Source: Akkermansia sp. RCC_12PD (lineage in GTDB: Bacteria; Verrucomicrobiota; Verrucomicrobiia; Verrucomicrobiales; Akkermansiaceae). From it: a stretch of DNA of 64,000 nt. Location: positions 2,046,001-2,110,000 of the forward strand of contig NZ_CP143889.1 in NCBI RefSeq assembly GCF_036417355.1. The letters run 5' to 3'. The translations under genes and the position numbers were made by a program. Below are positions 1 to 7,666 of this stretch, one piece after another; positions within the stretch are counted from its first letter, which is position 1; each line of letters starts with the position of its first letter. Below the pieces are notes generated by a model, which had not been told where the DNA came from, did not search any database, and saw only the letters and a program-made list of their open reading frames with translations.

Positions 1-914
1 GCAAGTACCTGGGTGCGGCCCAGCTTGCCACCGGGACTTCCGCCAAAACGGAACAATCCGGCAGCGCTTCTGACTCCGATGAGGGTTATGTATTTAATCC
101 GGACGATTTTGAAGCGGGAGAATCTTATGAGCCTTCTCCCGAGATGAAGACCCGTTTTGCAGATACGGACGAACAGGATGAGGTCGCGGAAGGTGATGTG
201 ATGCGGGATGATTCTTTCCGTTCCCGTGACCGCCGGAATGACCGGAGCGACGATTTCCGAGGTCGCCGCGAAGGTGGTTTTGGAGGCGACCGCCGTGAAG
301 GAGGATTCCAGAGGCGTGAAGGCGGTTTCAATAGGGATCGTCGCGAGGGAGGTTTCCAGCGCCGCGAAGGCGGCTTCGGAGGCGACCGCCGTGAGGGAGG
401 CTTCCAAAGGCGTGAAGGCGGTTTCAATAGGGATCGCCGTGAGGGAGGTTTCCAACGCCGTGAAGGCGGTTTTAGAGGAGATCGTCGCGAGGGAGGTTTC
501 CAGCGCCGTGAAGGCGGTTTTGGGGGTGACCGTCGCGAGGGAGGTTTCCAGAGGCGTGAAGGCGGTTTCGGAGGAGATCGTCGCGAAGGAGGTTTTCAAC
601 GTCGTGAAGGCGGCTTCGGAGGTGACCGTCGCGAGGGAGGTTTCCAGAGGCGTGAAGGCGGTTTCGGAGGAGATCGTCGCGAAGGAGGTTTTCAACGTCG
701 TGAAGGCGGCTTCGGAGGTGACCGTCGCGAGGGAGGTTTCCAGCGTCGTGAAGGCGGTTTTGGAGGAAATCGTCGTGAGGGAGATTTCCAGCGTCGCGAA
801 GGAGGTTTTCAACGCCGTGAAGGTGGCTTCCAGCGCCGCGAAGGAGGATTCCGCAAGCCCGGCTTCGGAGGCAGATCCTCCGGCGGTTTTTCCCGCGGAG
901 GCAGAGGACGTTAA
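1..914 (+). CDS. Arg/Gly-repeat (RGG-type) protein, C-terminal part; 5' end outside window
   Basis: The frame is open from base 3 to the TAA at 912-914, so only the C-terminal part (303 residues) is seen. The first ~90 visible residues are acidic and low-complexity. Then comes a run of 16-residue units of the form GGDRREGGFQRREGGF, ending in a Gly/Arg/Ser tail (GGRSSGGFSRGGRGR). Such RGG/RGGF tails bind RNA and are typical C-terminal extensions of DEAD-box helicases and other RNA-binding proteins. The catalytic or folded domain would lie upstream of the window, so the family cannot be named. An internal ATG at 144 exists, but the frame reads through from the edge and 144 is not needed as a start. 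The SEL1-repeat gene follows 18 bp downstream. Confident that it codes and is truncated by the window; function is inference. Confidence 0.75.
   Translation, partial: KYLGAAQLATGTSAKTEQSGSASDSDEGYVFNPDDFEAGESYEPSPEMKTRFADTDEQDEVAEGDVMRDDSFRSRDRRNDRSDDFRGRREGGFGGDRREGGFQRREGGFNRDRREGGFQRREGGFGGDRREGGFQRREGGFNRDRREGGFQRREGGFRGDRREGGFQRREGGFGGDRREGGFQRREGGFGGDRREGGFQRREGGFGGDRREGGFQRREGGFGGDRREGGFQRREGGFGGDRREGGFQRREGGFGGNRREGDFQRREGGFQRREGGFQRREGGFRKPGFGGRSSGGFSRGGRGR
282..851 (+). repeat. 48-bp coding tandem repeat (11 units plus partial units)
   Basis: Eleven imperfect 48-bp units (282-809) code for [GNR][GR]-D-RREGGFQRREGGF. They are followed by two extra 21-bp QRREGGF half-units up to 851. 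Units 6-10 are nearly identical at DNA level, with alternating GGAGGTGACCGTCGC and GGAGGAGATCGTCGC forms, which suggests recent duplication of a 96-bp double unit. Because 48 is a multiple of 3, unit gain or loss keeps the frame and changes only tail length. Confidence 0.9.
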
Positions 915-932
915 TCATTTACTTGTGCCGGT

Positions 933-2360
933 ATGAAGAGACATTGCAGATGGTGGTTCCTTGCCGGATTATGCGCGCTGTGCCTGGCACAGCCTTCTCT
1001 TCAGGCATCTCCTGTTCCTCCTTCTCCGGTTTCCTCCGGAGAAGGAGATTTTGACGCCTATCTGGCCGGGCTCAGGGAGAAAGCCATGAACGGAGACGCA
1101 GATGCGGCCAAACAACTGGTCGTGCATTATGAGGTGGCCGGCAATGTGCCGGAAACTTCCCGATGGATGAATCAGTACGTTTCCCTGACGGAGAAGGCGG
1201 CCGATGCCGGGAACGTGTCTGCCATGCTGGACCTGGGCAAGCTGTTTTACACCGGCAGCCGTCTTTATCCCAAGAATATGGAGAAAGCCCGGTTCTGGTT
1301 TACCCGCGCCGCAGACAGCGGCAATGCGGATGCCCAGTATCAGACGGCGGCGATGATTTCCAAGGGCATGGGAGGCCTCCGGGACGAGGCCCTGGCCACC
1401 AGCTATTATGAAAAGGCCCTCCATTCCTGGCAGAAGGAGGCGGAGGCGGGCGATCCCAAGGCCGCCCTGTGGGTGGGCCTTCTTTATGAAAGGAAGCTGG
1501 TTCCCGGCAGTTCCCCGGAGAAGTCCGTCCCCTGGCTGACGCGTGCGGCCGAACACGGGAACCTGACAGCCCAGGGGCTGCTTGGCTTCAAGTACCGGGA
1601 CGGCCTCGGCGTGCCCAGGGATGCGAATTGGGCCGTGCAATGGTTTGAAAAGGCCGCGCAGCAAAAGGATTTGGGTGCTGTCATGGAACTGGGCATCATG
1701 TACCGGGACGGCAAGTATATGCCCCGGGACATGGAGAAGGCCCGCCAATGGTTTGAGAAGGGTGCGGAGTGGAAGGACCCGTACAGCATGGCTGCCTTGG
1801 CAGATATGCTCATGGAGGATTCCCCGTCCGGGGAGCATGCCGCCCGCGCTCTGTCTTTGTATAGGGAAGCCGCCGCAATCGGCTATGCTCCCGCGGCCCT
1901 GAAGGCCGCGGAACTTCTTCAGAACGGCAAGGGCGGCGAACTGGATGCCGATGAGGCTTACAGGCTTCTGCGCCGCGTCGTGGATGCTACGGGAAGTCCC
2001 AAGGGCATGTACATGCTGGCCCAGCTTTATTATGCCAAGGGAGATGACGCACAGGGAGATTCCCTGATGAAGGCTTCCGCCCAGGCTGCCTATCTGCCCG
2101 CCATGAACCGCATGGCGCGCCTGCATCTGCTTCCGGACAGTTCCCTAGCCTGGAACCCCGTGCTGTCCTATTATTACTGGAGCCAGGCTGGAGAGTTGGG
2201 CGACAAAGAGGCGGCATCCGCCGCATCCTGGCTTCTGTGGGGCAGTTTGGCGGTGCTTTCGCTGGTGATTTTCCTCGTGGTCTGGCGTTTTCACCGTTTT
2301 GCCGTCAGGAGGCTTGCAGAACAGCAAAAGCAGGAACAGGCTGGGAGCGATGACGCATGA
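933..2360 (+). CDS. SEL1-repeat (TPR-like) secreted/membrane protein
   Basis: 475 residues. A basic N-terminus and hydrophobic stretch (residues ~6-25, ending near SLQA) form a signal peptide. Residues ~40-420 consist of SEL1-like helical repeats with the usual pattern of A-x2-LG-x2-Y-x2-G-x-GV-x2-D-x2-KA-x2-W-x2-KAA, for example near 1560-1660 and 1680-1760. Near the C-terminus (~residues 431-452) a hydrophobic helix followed by HRFAVRRLAEQQ anchors the protein in the inner membrane with a short basic cytoplasmic tail. SEL1 proteins act as protein-protein scaffolds, often in envelope stress or secretion, and no catalytic motif is seen. The specific partner cannot be told from the sequence. 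A second SEL1 protein lies at 29607-30656. Confidence 0.85.
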   Translation: MKRHCRWWFLAGLCALCLAQPSLQASPVPPSPVSSGEGDFDAYLAGLREKAMNGDADAAKQLVVHYEVAGNVPETSRWMNQYVSLTEKAADAGNVSAMLDLGKLFYTGSRLYPKNMEKARFWFTRAADSGNADAQYQTAAMISKGMGGLRDEALATSYYEKALHSWQKEAEAGDPKAALWVGLLYERKLVPGSSPEKSVPWLTRAAEHGNLTAQGLLGFKYRDGLGVPRDANWAVQWFEKAAQQKDLGAVMELGIMYRDGKYMPRDMEKARQWFEKGAEWKDPYSMAALADMLMEDSPSGEHAARALSLYREAAAIGYAPAALKAAELLQNGKGGELDADEAYRLLRRVVDATGSPKGMYMLAQLYYAKGDDAQGDSLMKASAQAAYLPAMNRMARLHLLPDSSLAWNPVLSYYYWSQAGELGDKEAASAASWLLWGSLAVLSLVIFLVVWRFHRFAVRRLAEQQKQEQAGSDDA

Positions 2361-2415
2361 AGCGTATTATGAAGTTCCACATTGAAATAAATCTGTTAAA
2401 AATATCGTATCTTCC

Positions 2416-2715
2416 ATGATGAATACACTAGCCATTTTCGGTCTGGGAACTCCGGAGATCATCGCCATTCTGGTGATTGTCTTTCTGCTGTTCGGAGCCA
2501 AAAAACTTCCGGAATTCGCCCGTGGACTGGGAAAGAGCCTGGGAGAGTTCAAGAAGGCCAAATCCGAGTTTGAGGACGAGTTGTTGAAGACGGAAAAGGA
2601 AGCCATGTCCGATTCCTCCGCTTCCAAGCCGGAATCCAGACCTTCTCCGGAACTTTCGCAGCCCATTGACGTGGAAGCGGAAAAACCGGAGGAAACCAAT
2701 CAGGAAGGGAAGTAG
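2416..2715 (+). CDS. tatA: Twin-arginine translocase subunit TatA/TatE family
   Basis: 99 residues with classical TatA architecture: a short periplasmic N-terminus, one membrane helix (residues ~10-24, [17 protein letters not shown]), a hinge ([20 protein letters not shown]) that starts the amphipathic helix, then an acidic Ser/Pro/Glu-rich tail. TatA oligomerises to form the pore that exports folded proteins with twin-arginine signals. No tatC is in the window, so this is a stand-alone tatA. The start is the double ATG at 2416/2419; no clear Shine-Dalgarno sequence precedes it. A strong terminator follows directly. Confidence 0.93.
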   Translation: MMNTLAIFGLGTPEIIAILVIVFLLFGAKKLPEFARGLGKSLGEFKKAKSEFEDELLKTEKEAMSDSSASKPESRPSPELSQPIDVEAEKPEETNQEGK

Positions 2716-2742
2716 ATTTTCATTCTGTAGAAAATTTGAGCA

Positions 2743-2767
2743 GGCGGGATTTTTTCCCGCCTTTTTT
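2743..2767 (+). terminator. Rho-independent terminator of tatA
   Basis: GGCGGG (2743-2748) pairs with CCCGCC (2756-2761) around a T-rich loop, followed directly by six T (2762-2767). It lies 28 bp after the tatA stop. No gene is evident between it and 3036. Confidence 0.9.
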
Positions 2768-3035
2768 GTCGGTTTTTGCTATGGTTTCAACAGGCAGGAG
2801 GCTGTCCCGATTTCGGTATTCCGCGGTAATCCCGTGGTGCATTCTTTTTCCCATGTTCCACTTAATCAAGGTCCGCCTCTTAGAAATGAAATCTCTGAGT
2901 AAGAAAACAGCATTCTGCAGGTGGTAACACGGTGCTCTATTAAATTTATGCACCTGCGTTTTGCAGGGAGTCGATGATTCGCTGAAGAAGATGAGAATGC
3001 AGAAGATATTCGTTGCCGTTGTTTAAATCATCCCC

Positions 3036-3335
3036 ATGAAGATCAAATCATACTATCCCGTGCTAGCTTCATGGATCCTTACATTGCTTTTCTGCGGAAC
3101 GGAGGTGGGAGTCCGTTTTTATGGTTTTCCGAAATGGATGGATTTGAGTAACTTGTCTGAATGGGTCACGATGTTTTTTGGGCTAATAATACTTGGCGGT
3201 CCTATTCTTAGTTTGTTGTGGGGGGTAGGAGGACTCATTGAAGCTAAAAAGAAAATGGATTTTATCCTAGCTCTGGCTTTGTCTGTTTTATGGTTTTTCC
3301 CCTTTGTGTATGCGTTTGCTCTTGGACTTTCTTGA
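3036..3335 (+). CDS. Small three-helix membrane protein, unknown function
   Basis: 99 residues, with hydrophobic segments at about residues 8-24, 44-65 and 76-97. A Lys-rich loop (EAKKKMDF) precedes the last helix. No recognised motif. The region from here to ~4290 is clearly richer in A+T than its flanks, which suggests acquired DNA. It may be a small envelope protein or part of the decayed toxin/immunity islet just downstream; this is inference. Confidence 0.55.
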   Translation: MKIKSYYPVLASWILTLLFCGTEVGVRFYGFPKWMDLSNLSEWVTMFFGLIILGGPILSLLWGVGGLIEAKKKMDFILALALSVLWFFPFVYAFALGLS

Positions 3336-3474
3336 AAGGCAATGAGCATGTTTTGCAGGCTGTTCCTTCCGGGTTGAAGGAATAGCGTTTTATTGTTCCA
3401 TGGTCAGAGAGGCTCCCGCGTTTCATGGGCATTTCTTATCCGCTATCTGTGTTCTCTTTTCTAAAAGGGAAGAA

Positions 3475-3849
3475 ATGAAAAGAGAAAGTAAATGGTTTAA
3501 TCATGTTGACAATCTTTTTCATGTAGATAAAGGTCTTGCGATTTCAAGAGGGTAATGCATGGCATACTTTGAGAAATCAAAAAGATGTTGGGTTTAAGCC
3601 TGAATTCGCTGCCAATGGTGCCAATAATGCTCGTCATTTTGCATGGGCGCTTCACAAAGGATAATTATGTGCAAGGGTTGCCTGGTGATTGATTTTGGAG
3701 ACTCATTGATTCGTTCTGGCATAAGACAACAGGAGTGTGAACCGGAAATGAAATCTGACAGAGCGGCAGCTGGCTCTGAAAAAAATCCAAAGTATTTGAA
3801 TCACAATATTTTGACAAGGGTACATGGAATAGGAACAAATATAAAGTAG
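3475..3849 (+). pseudogene. Decayed gene fragment, possible toxin-tip remnant
   Basis: A coding-like stretch starts with ATG at 3475 (MKRESKWFNHVDNLFHVDKG). It is interrupted near 3540 and continues in the next frame as FQEGNAWHTLRNQKDVGFKP and on through NNARHFAWALHKG to a TAA at 3662-3664. A further short frame (to 3849) carries EMKSDRAAAGSEKNPKYLNHN. A single-base shift at ~3540 joins the first two parts smoothly, so the gene looks broken by frameshift. The segment resembles small C-terminal domains seen at the ends of Rhs-like proteins, but I cannot assign a family. DNA is AT-rich. Confidence 0.5.
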
Positions 3850-3856
3850 CAGATAC

Positions 3857-4285
3857 ATGGAAAAAGAGTTTTTGCCAGGGAAAAAATCAAGGAAAACAGC
3901 CAATGCCGCAAAGGCAATTATTTTTGTTTATGCATTGCAGCTTCTGCTATCATTTGTGTTCTACTATCGTTCAATTGAAAGATATGAAATTGATGGAATT
4001 AAAATAACTATTGAAAGAGAAACGCCCTGGTATTTGAGTATGATACCAGGGGTGGGATTTTTTCTTGATATGGGTGATATTTTTCTGGATGGCCATGTTA
4101 ACATAAGGTTTCAATATGAGGGGTGGACATATGCAACATGCTCGGATTCCTATGAATATATAGACTGGGAAAATGGTCTTGAGGTTAAAACAACAGATGA
4201 TTTTGTTTTTCTGTATGAGAAGGGGAATTATGGGGCGCCTGTCATAGGAATGCCTCGTCAAGGAATGAGGATATTGCCTCTTTGA
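3857..4285 (+). CDS. Hypothetical single-helix membrane-anchored protein
   Basis: 142 residues. A basic N-terminus (MEKEFLPGKKSRKT) is followed by one hydrophobic helix (residues ~19-38) and an extracytoplasmic, Tyr/Trp/Asp-rich domain of ~100 residues (GWTYATCSDSYEYIDWENG). No known family is recognised. It sits just after the decayed fragment at 3475-3849 in AT-rich DNA and ends before a strong terminator. An orphan immunity protein left after loss of its toxin is one reading; a plain lineage-specific envelope protein is another. Confidence 0.6.
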   Translation: MEKEFLPGKKSRKTANAAKAIIFVYALQLLLSFVFYYRSIERYEIDGIKITIERETPWYLSMIPGVGFFLDMGDIFLDGHVNIRFQYEGWTYATCSDSYEYIDWENGLEVKTTDDFVFLYEKGNYGAPVIGMPRQGMRILPL

Positions 4286-4315
4286 TTTTTTAAGAGCAAA
4301 CGGTATTTGTGATGC

Positions 4316-4348
4316 GCTGTTCCCTCAATATTGAGGGAACAGCTTTTT
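4316..4348 (+). terminator. Rho-independent terminator
   Basis: A perfect 14-bp inverted repeat, GCTGTTCCCTCAAT / ATTGAGGGAACAGC (4316-4343), is followed by TTTTT (4344-4348). It ends the AT-rich islet 30 bp after the 3857-4285 gene. Confidence 0.88.
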
Positions 4349-4544
4349 GTTTTTCCTTACTCCGGAAGTTGTCCTCATGTGTTATGAAAACCTTTTCGGG
4401 AATATATACCGTGTTGATGAGGAGTTTTACCGGATGAAAACCTGTGCAAAGAGTTTAAATAGCGGGCATCGTTACAGGAAATTCATCATTCCGGACGGCA
4501 TTGATTTCTTGCGTTAGACGGGGGCTTGTTGTACACATGTATTA

Positions 4545-5951
4545 ATGAAAATTCATTTTTGCGGCGCGGCAGGTACGACGACGGGGTCCCAGCATTTGCT
4601 GGAGGTGAACGGGAGCAGGATTCTTCTGGATTGCGGCATGTATCAGGGCAGGCGAGAGGAAGCGTGGCACATCAACAAGGATTTTCCGTATTTTTCTCCG
4701 GCAGATGTGGACGTGGTGATTCTTTCCCATGCGCACATCGACCATTCCGGAAACCTTCCCAATCTGGTGAAGAAGGGGTTTCAGGGAAATGTGTACAGCA
4801 CGTACGCCACGCGCGACCTTTGCCAGATCATGCTGGCGGACGCCGCCCGCATCCAGGAACACGATTGCGCATTCATCAACAAGATGAACAAGCGCCGCGG
4901 CATTGACCAACCGGAGGTGTACCCCACGTATTCCGAGCAGGATGCCGAACGCTGCATGCGCCTGTTTGTGAACATCGGCTATGAACGTCCCATTCCGGTA
5001 GCTCCGGGAGTAACGCTGACGTTTTACGATGCGGGCCACATTCTGGGAGCCGCCCAGGTATGCCTGGATATTGAAGACCGGGACGACGGCAAGAGGAAGC
5101 GTTTCCTGTTTTCCGGGGACGTGGGGAGGGGCGACAACGAGCTTCTGCGCGATCCCGTGCCTGTGCCGGATGTGGATATTCTGCTGATGGAAAGCACCTA
5201 CGGCGGCCGTTTTCATGAAGCTCCTTCCCGGGATGACGAGACGTTCTGCCAGGCGATCAGGGAGGCCCTGGAGCTGGGAGGCCGCATTTACATTCCCTCC
5301 TTTGCGGTGGAGCGCACCCAGCAGCTCCTTTACCTGCTGAACAGGGCCTACCATGAAGGTCATCTTCCTCTGCTGCCCGTATATGTGGACAGCCCCATGG
5401 CCGTGAGCGCCACGGGAATTTTCAGCATTCATCCGGAGTGCTTCAACAAGGAAGTGTACGATTTCCTGTTCCGGGAACAGGATCCGTTCTCCTTTGAGCA
5501 GCTGCGGATGATCCGTTCCGTGGGAGAGTCCCAGGCGCTGAACAGGATGGACGGACAGGCCATCATCATTTCCGCTTCCGGCATGTGCGAGGCAGGCCGC
5601 ATCCTGCACCATCTGGCAAACAACATCGGCAATCCGAAGAATACTGTCCTTTTTGTGGGGTATTGCGCGGAACATACCCTGGGCCGTAAGATCATCGATG
5701 GATGGAAGGAGGTCCCGATCCTGGGCAAGCAATACCGCGTGCGCGCCAGAATCCGGGAGATGGATTCCTTCTCCGGCCATGCGGACCACGGCGAATTGCT
5801 GGAGTATTTTGACAGGACCGGCGGTCCCAAGAGCAATATCATTCTAGTACACGGGGAGGAACAGGCGTCTCTCGCGCTGGCGAATGCGCTGGAGGAACGG
5901 CAGGCCAATCCGGTGTCCATAGCGCAGCTTGGCAGCGTCATGGTGCTTTAA
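4545..5951 (+). CDS. Beta-CASP family metallo-beta-lactamase-fold hydrolase (RNA-processing type)
   Basis: 468 residues. The N-terminal metallo-beta-lactamase fold opens with KIHFCGAAGTTTGSQHLLEV and holds the metal site SHAHIDHSGNLP (~residues 65-76), GH at ~159-160 (YDAGHILGAAQV) and SGDVGRGD at ~189. The middle beta-CASP domain has FAVERTQQLLYLL and MAVSATGIF. The C-terminal part has the Zn-dependent RNA-specificity block (GYCAEHTLGRKI ... SFSGHADHGELLEY). Proteins of this build are RNA endo/exonucleases related to CPSF-73 and RNase J. Bacterial members of this length usually have unknown targets. It stands alone on the plus strand. Confidence 0.88.
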   Translation: MKIHFCGAAGTTTGSQHLLEVNGSRILLDCGMYQGRREEAWHINKDFPYFSPADVDVVILSHAHIDHSGNLPNLVKKGFQGNVYSTYATRDLCQIMLADAARIQEHDCAFINKMNKRRGIDQPEVYPTYSEQDAERCMRLFVNIGYERPIPVAPGVTLTFYDAGHILGAAQVCLDIEDRDDGKRKRFLFSGDVGRGDNELLRDPVPVPDVDILLMESTYGGRFHEAPSRDDETFCQAIREALELGGRIYIPSFAVERTQQLLYLLNRAYHEGHLPLLPVYVDSPMAVSATGIFSIHPECFNKEVYDFLFREQDPFSFEQLRMIRSVGESQALNRMDGQAIIISASGMCEAGRILHHLANNIGNPKNTVLFVGYCAEHTLGRKIIDGWKEVPILGKQYRVRARIREMDSFSGHADHGELLEYFDRTGGPKSNIILVHGEEQASLALANALEERQANPVSIAQLGSVMVL

Positions 5952-6086
5952 GCTGAATGCCTGAGCTGAATGGCGCTTTTTCCGTGGGGCCTTGCCCATG
6001 TGTGGAATCATTCCAATCAAGTCATGACGGCATGATGGCTGTGCTGGCCGCTTGACCCGGAGTTTATGCGGGGCTAGCGTGAGGAT

Positions 6087-6446
6087 ATGTCTTGCCTGTT
6101 TATCGAATATCCCAAGTGCACGACCTGCCAGAAAGCCAAGAAATGGCTTGATGAACAAGGTGTTTCCTATGAAGATCGCCACATCGTGGAACAGAATCCC
6201 ACGAAGGAGGAACTTCTTGCATGGATCAGGGACAGCGGGCTGCCGTCCAGGAAGTTTTTCAATACCAGCGGCCTGATGTACAAGAATCTGGGGCTGAAGG
6301 ACAAGCTTCCCGGCATGAGCCTGGAGGAGCAGGCGGCCCTGCTGGCGACCAACGGCATGCTGGTTAAGCGGCCCATTTTAATTGTCAACGGGCGCATCTG
6401 CGTCGGCTTCAAGGCCGATGAGTGGAAAGCCGCCCTCCATCCCTGA
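6087..6446 (+). CDS. ArsC/Spx/MgsR-family thioredoxin-fold protein
   Basis: 119 residues, the normal length for the family. The N-terminal KCTTCQKAKKWL carries a CxxC pair (C10, C13) as in Spx/MgsR-type proteins, and the RPILIVNGRICVGFK segment near the C-terminus matches the family's conserved RP-x-n-G-F block. ArsC homologues reduce arsenate, whereas Spx/MgsR homologues bind RNA polymerase under thiol stress. The CxxC form favours the Spx/YffB-like branch, but no ars genes or other context decide it. The channel gene starts 7 bp downstream, so the two are probably co-transcribed. Confidence 0.82.
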   Translation: MSCLFIEYPKCTTCQKAKKWLDEQGVSYEDRHIVEQNPTKEELLAWIRDSGLPSRKFFNTSGLMYKNLGLKDKLPGMSLEEQAALLATNGMLVKRPILIVNGRICVGFKADEWKAALHP

Positions 6447-6453
6447 ATGCCCC

Positions 6454-7227
6454 ATGCCCCTGATTACCCGCACGAAGGAAGGCGCAGCCAATTTCGGCCC
6501 CTGGGAGAATGTCGTCCGGGTGCTGATCCTGGTCTGGTTCGTCCTGTACACGTTGAATGCCATTCCGGACGTTCATCCCATGGTGGGGAGGATCGCCGGC
6601 AAGGTGAATAACTGGATCAGCTATTTCTTCGTCTTTGAATACATTCTGCGGGTATTGTGCGCCAAGCCGCGCAGGATGTATGTGTTCAGCGGCATGGGGA
6701 TTCTGGATTTCATTGTCTGCCTGCCGTTCCTGAGCATGTTTTTCGGGGCGGACTGGCAGGTGCTGTATTCCCTCCGGCTTGTCCGGGTACTGGCCATTTT
6801 CAAGCTGGCGCGCTTTAATAAAACCGCCGCCAGTTTTAAGAGGGCCTTTTACCTGATCCGGGACGAGTTTTTCCTGTTTTTTTCCGTCATCCTGTTCATG
6901 CTGTATGTGACCTCCCTGGGGATTTACATTGCGGAGCACGAGGCCCAGCCGGAAAAGTTCAGATCGTTTTTCGACGCCCTCTGGTTTGCCGTGGAAACCC
7001 TGAGTACGGTGGGATACGGGGACCTGGTGCCCATCACGGCGATGGGACGTATTTTTACCGGAGTGATCATGTTCATCGCCGTGTCCATCATTGCCATTTC
7101 AACGGGCCTGATTACTTCCGCCTTTTCCCGTGTCTGGCAGGAGGAGAATATTTTCCCGCGCCACCGCAGGGCCGGAGTCAAGACTCCGGATTCTGGGGAG
7201 CATGATAAGCCGGAAACGGAGGGTTAG
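6454..7227 (+). CDS. Voltage-gated-type potassium channel (six helices, TVGYGD filter)
   Basis: 257 residues from the ATG at 6454, 7 bp after the previous stop. An in-frame ATG at 6382 would overlap that gene by 65 bp and adds no family sequence. Six hydrophobic segments are visible. The S4-like helix (YSLRLVRVLAIFKLARFNK) has regularly spaced Arg/Lys, and the pore loop carries the K+ selectivity filter TLSTVGYGDLVP. The C-terminal tail is short and basic with no RCK/TrkA-N domain, so gating would be by voltage rather than ligand. It is similar in size to bacterial Kv channels. Function as a K+ channel is well supported by the filter. Confidence 0.88.
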   Translation: MPLITRTKEGAANFGPWENVVRVLILVWFVLYTLNAIPDVHPMVGRIAGKVNNWISYFFVFEYILRVLCAKPRRMYVFSGMGILDFIVCLPFLSMFFGADWQVLYSLRLVRVLAIFKLARFNKTAASFKRAFYLIRDEFFLFFSVILFMLYVTSLGIYIAEHEAQPEKFRSFFDALWFAVETLSTVGYGDLVPITAMGRIFTGVIMFIAVSIIAISTGLITSAFSRVWQEENIFPRHRRAGVKTPDSGEHDKPETEG

Positions 7228-7598
7228 GGCAGTTCTCAGCCTTCTTTTGCGTGAGAGAGGTTTTTTGGCCACGGGGAGAGTGCAGGGGTGTCTGCGGCGT
7301 GTTTCCCATGCCCGGAGGGAATTTCCATGCTACAGCGGAGAGTTTTTCCTTCCTCGGAAGGACAGGAGCCTCTGTCCTGTACGGAATCCGGAGGCTTCAT
7401 GCCGCCGTGGATCGGCATTATTTCCTGTGGTTTTATTGCCGGTTGCCTTCTTTCATGGAAGAAGCATTTTCTTCCTCTGTCTGGATGAGATATTTTGGTG
7501 AAAGGCAATGAGGGCTTTCTTCTGGTTTTCCATTATTCCCGGGGAGGGGTGTGCCGGTGGAAACCGGAAAAGAGAGTTTGATTTTTTTCCTTCTGCTT
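7228..7598. other. Intergenic region without a convincing gene
   Basis: About 370 bp between two convergent genes. Short open frames exist on both strands (e.g. 7251-7511), but none shows a recognisable domain, start context or protein-like composition. Runs such as AGGAAGGACAGGAGCC are present, with no clear inverted repeat except the glgP terminator at its right edge. Confidence 0.5.
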
Positions 7599-7631
7599 AA
7601 AAAAGGCTGCCCCGCTGAAAGCGGAGCAGCC
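7599..7631 (-). terminator. Rho-independent terminator of the glucan phosphorylase gene
   Basis: Read on the minus strand, GGCTGCTCCGC (7631-7621) pairs with GCGGGGCAGCC (7615-7605) around a short TTTCA loop (one G-T pair), followed by six T (7604-7599). It lies 35 bp after the phosphorylase stop codon. Confidence 0.88.
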
Positions 7632-7666
7632 GGTCAACATTGTTCGGCAATAGAAAGGAATTGTTC

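Noticed and set aside
282-851. Possible CRISPR array
   Set aside because: Units are contiguous 48-bp coding repeats with no unique spacers, and no cas genes are present.
208-936. A second long frame on the plus strand and a minus-strand frame (472-918) over the Arg/Gly repeat
   Set aside because: They arise because the 48-bp repeat has no stops in any frame; their translations are repetitive shadows without domains.
7251-7511. A possible 86-residue protein between the channel and the glucan phosphorylase
   Set aside because: Cys/Gly/Arg-rich low-quality translation, overlapping alternatives in other frames, no domain.
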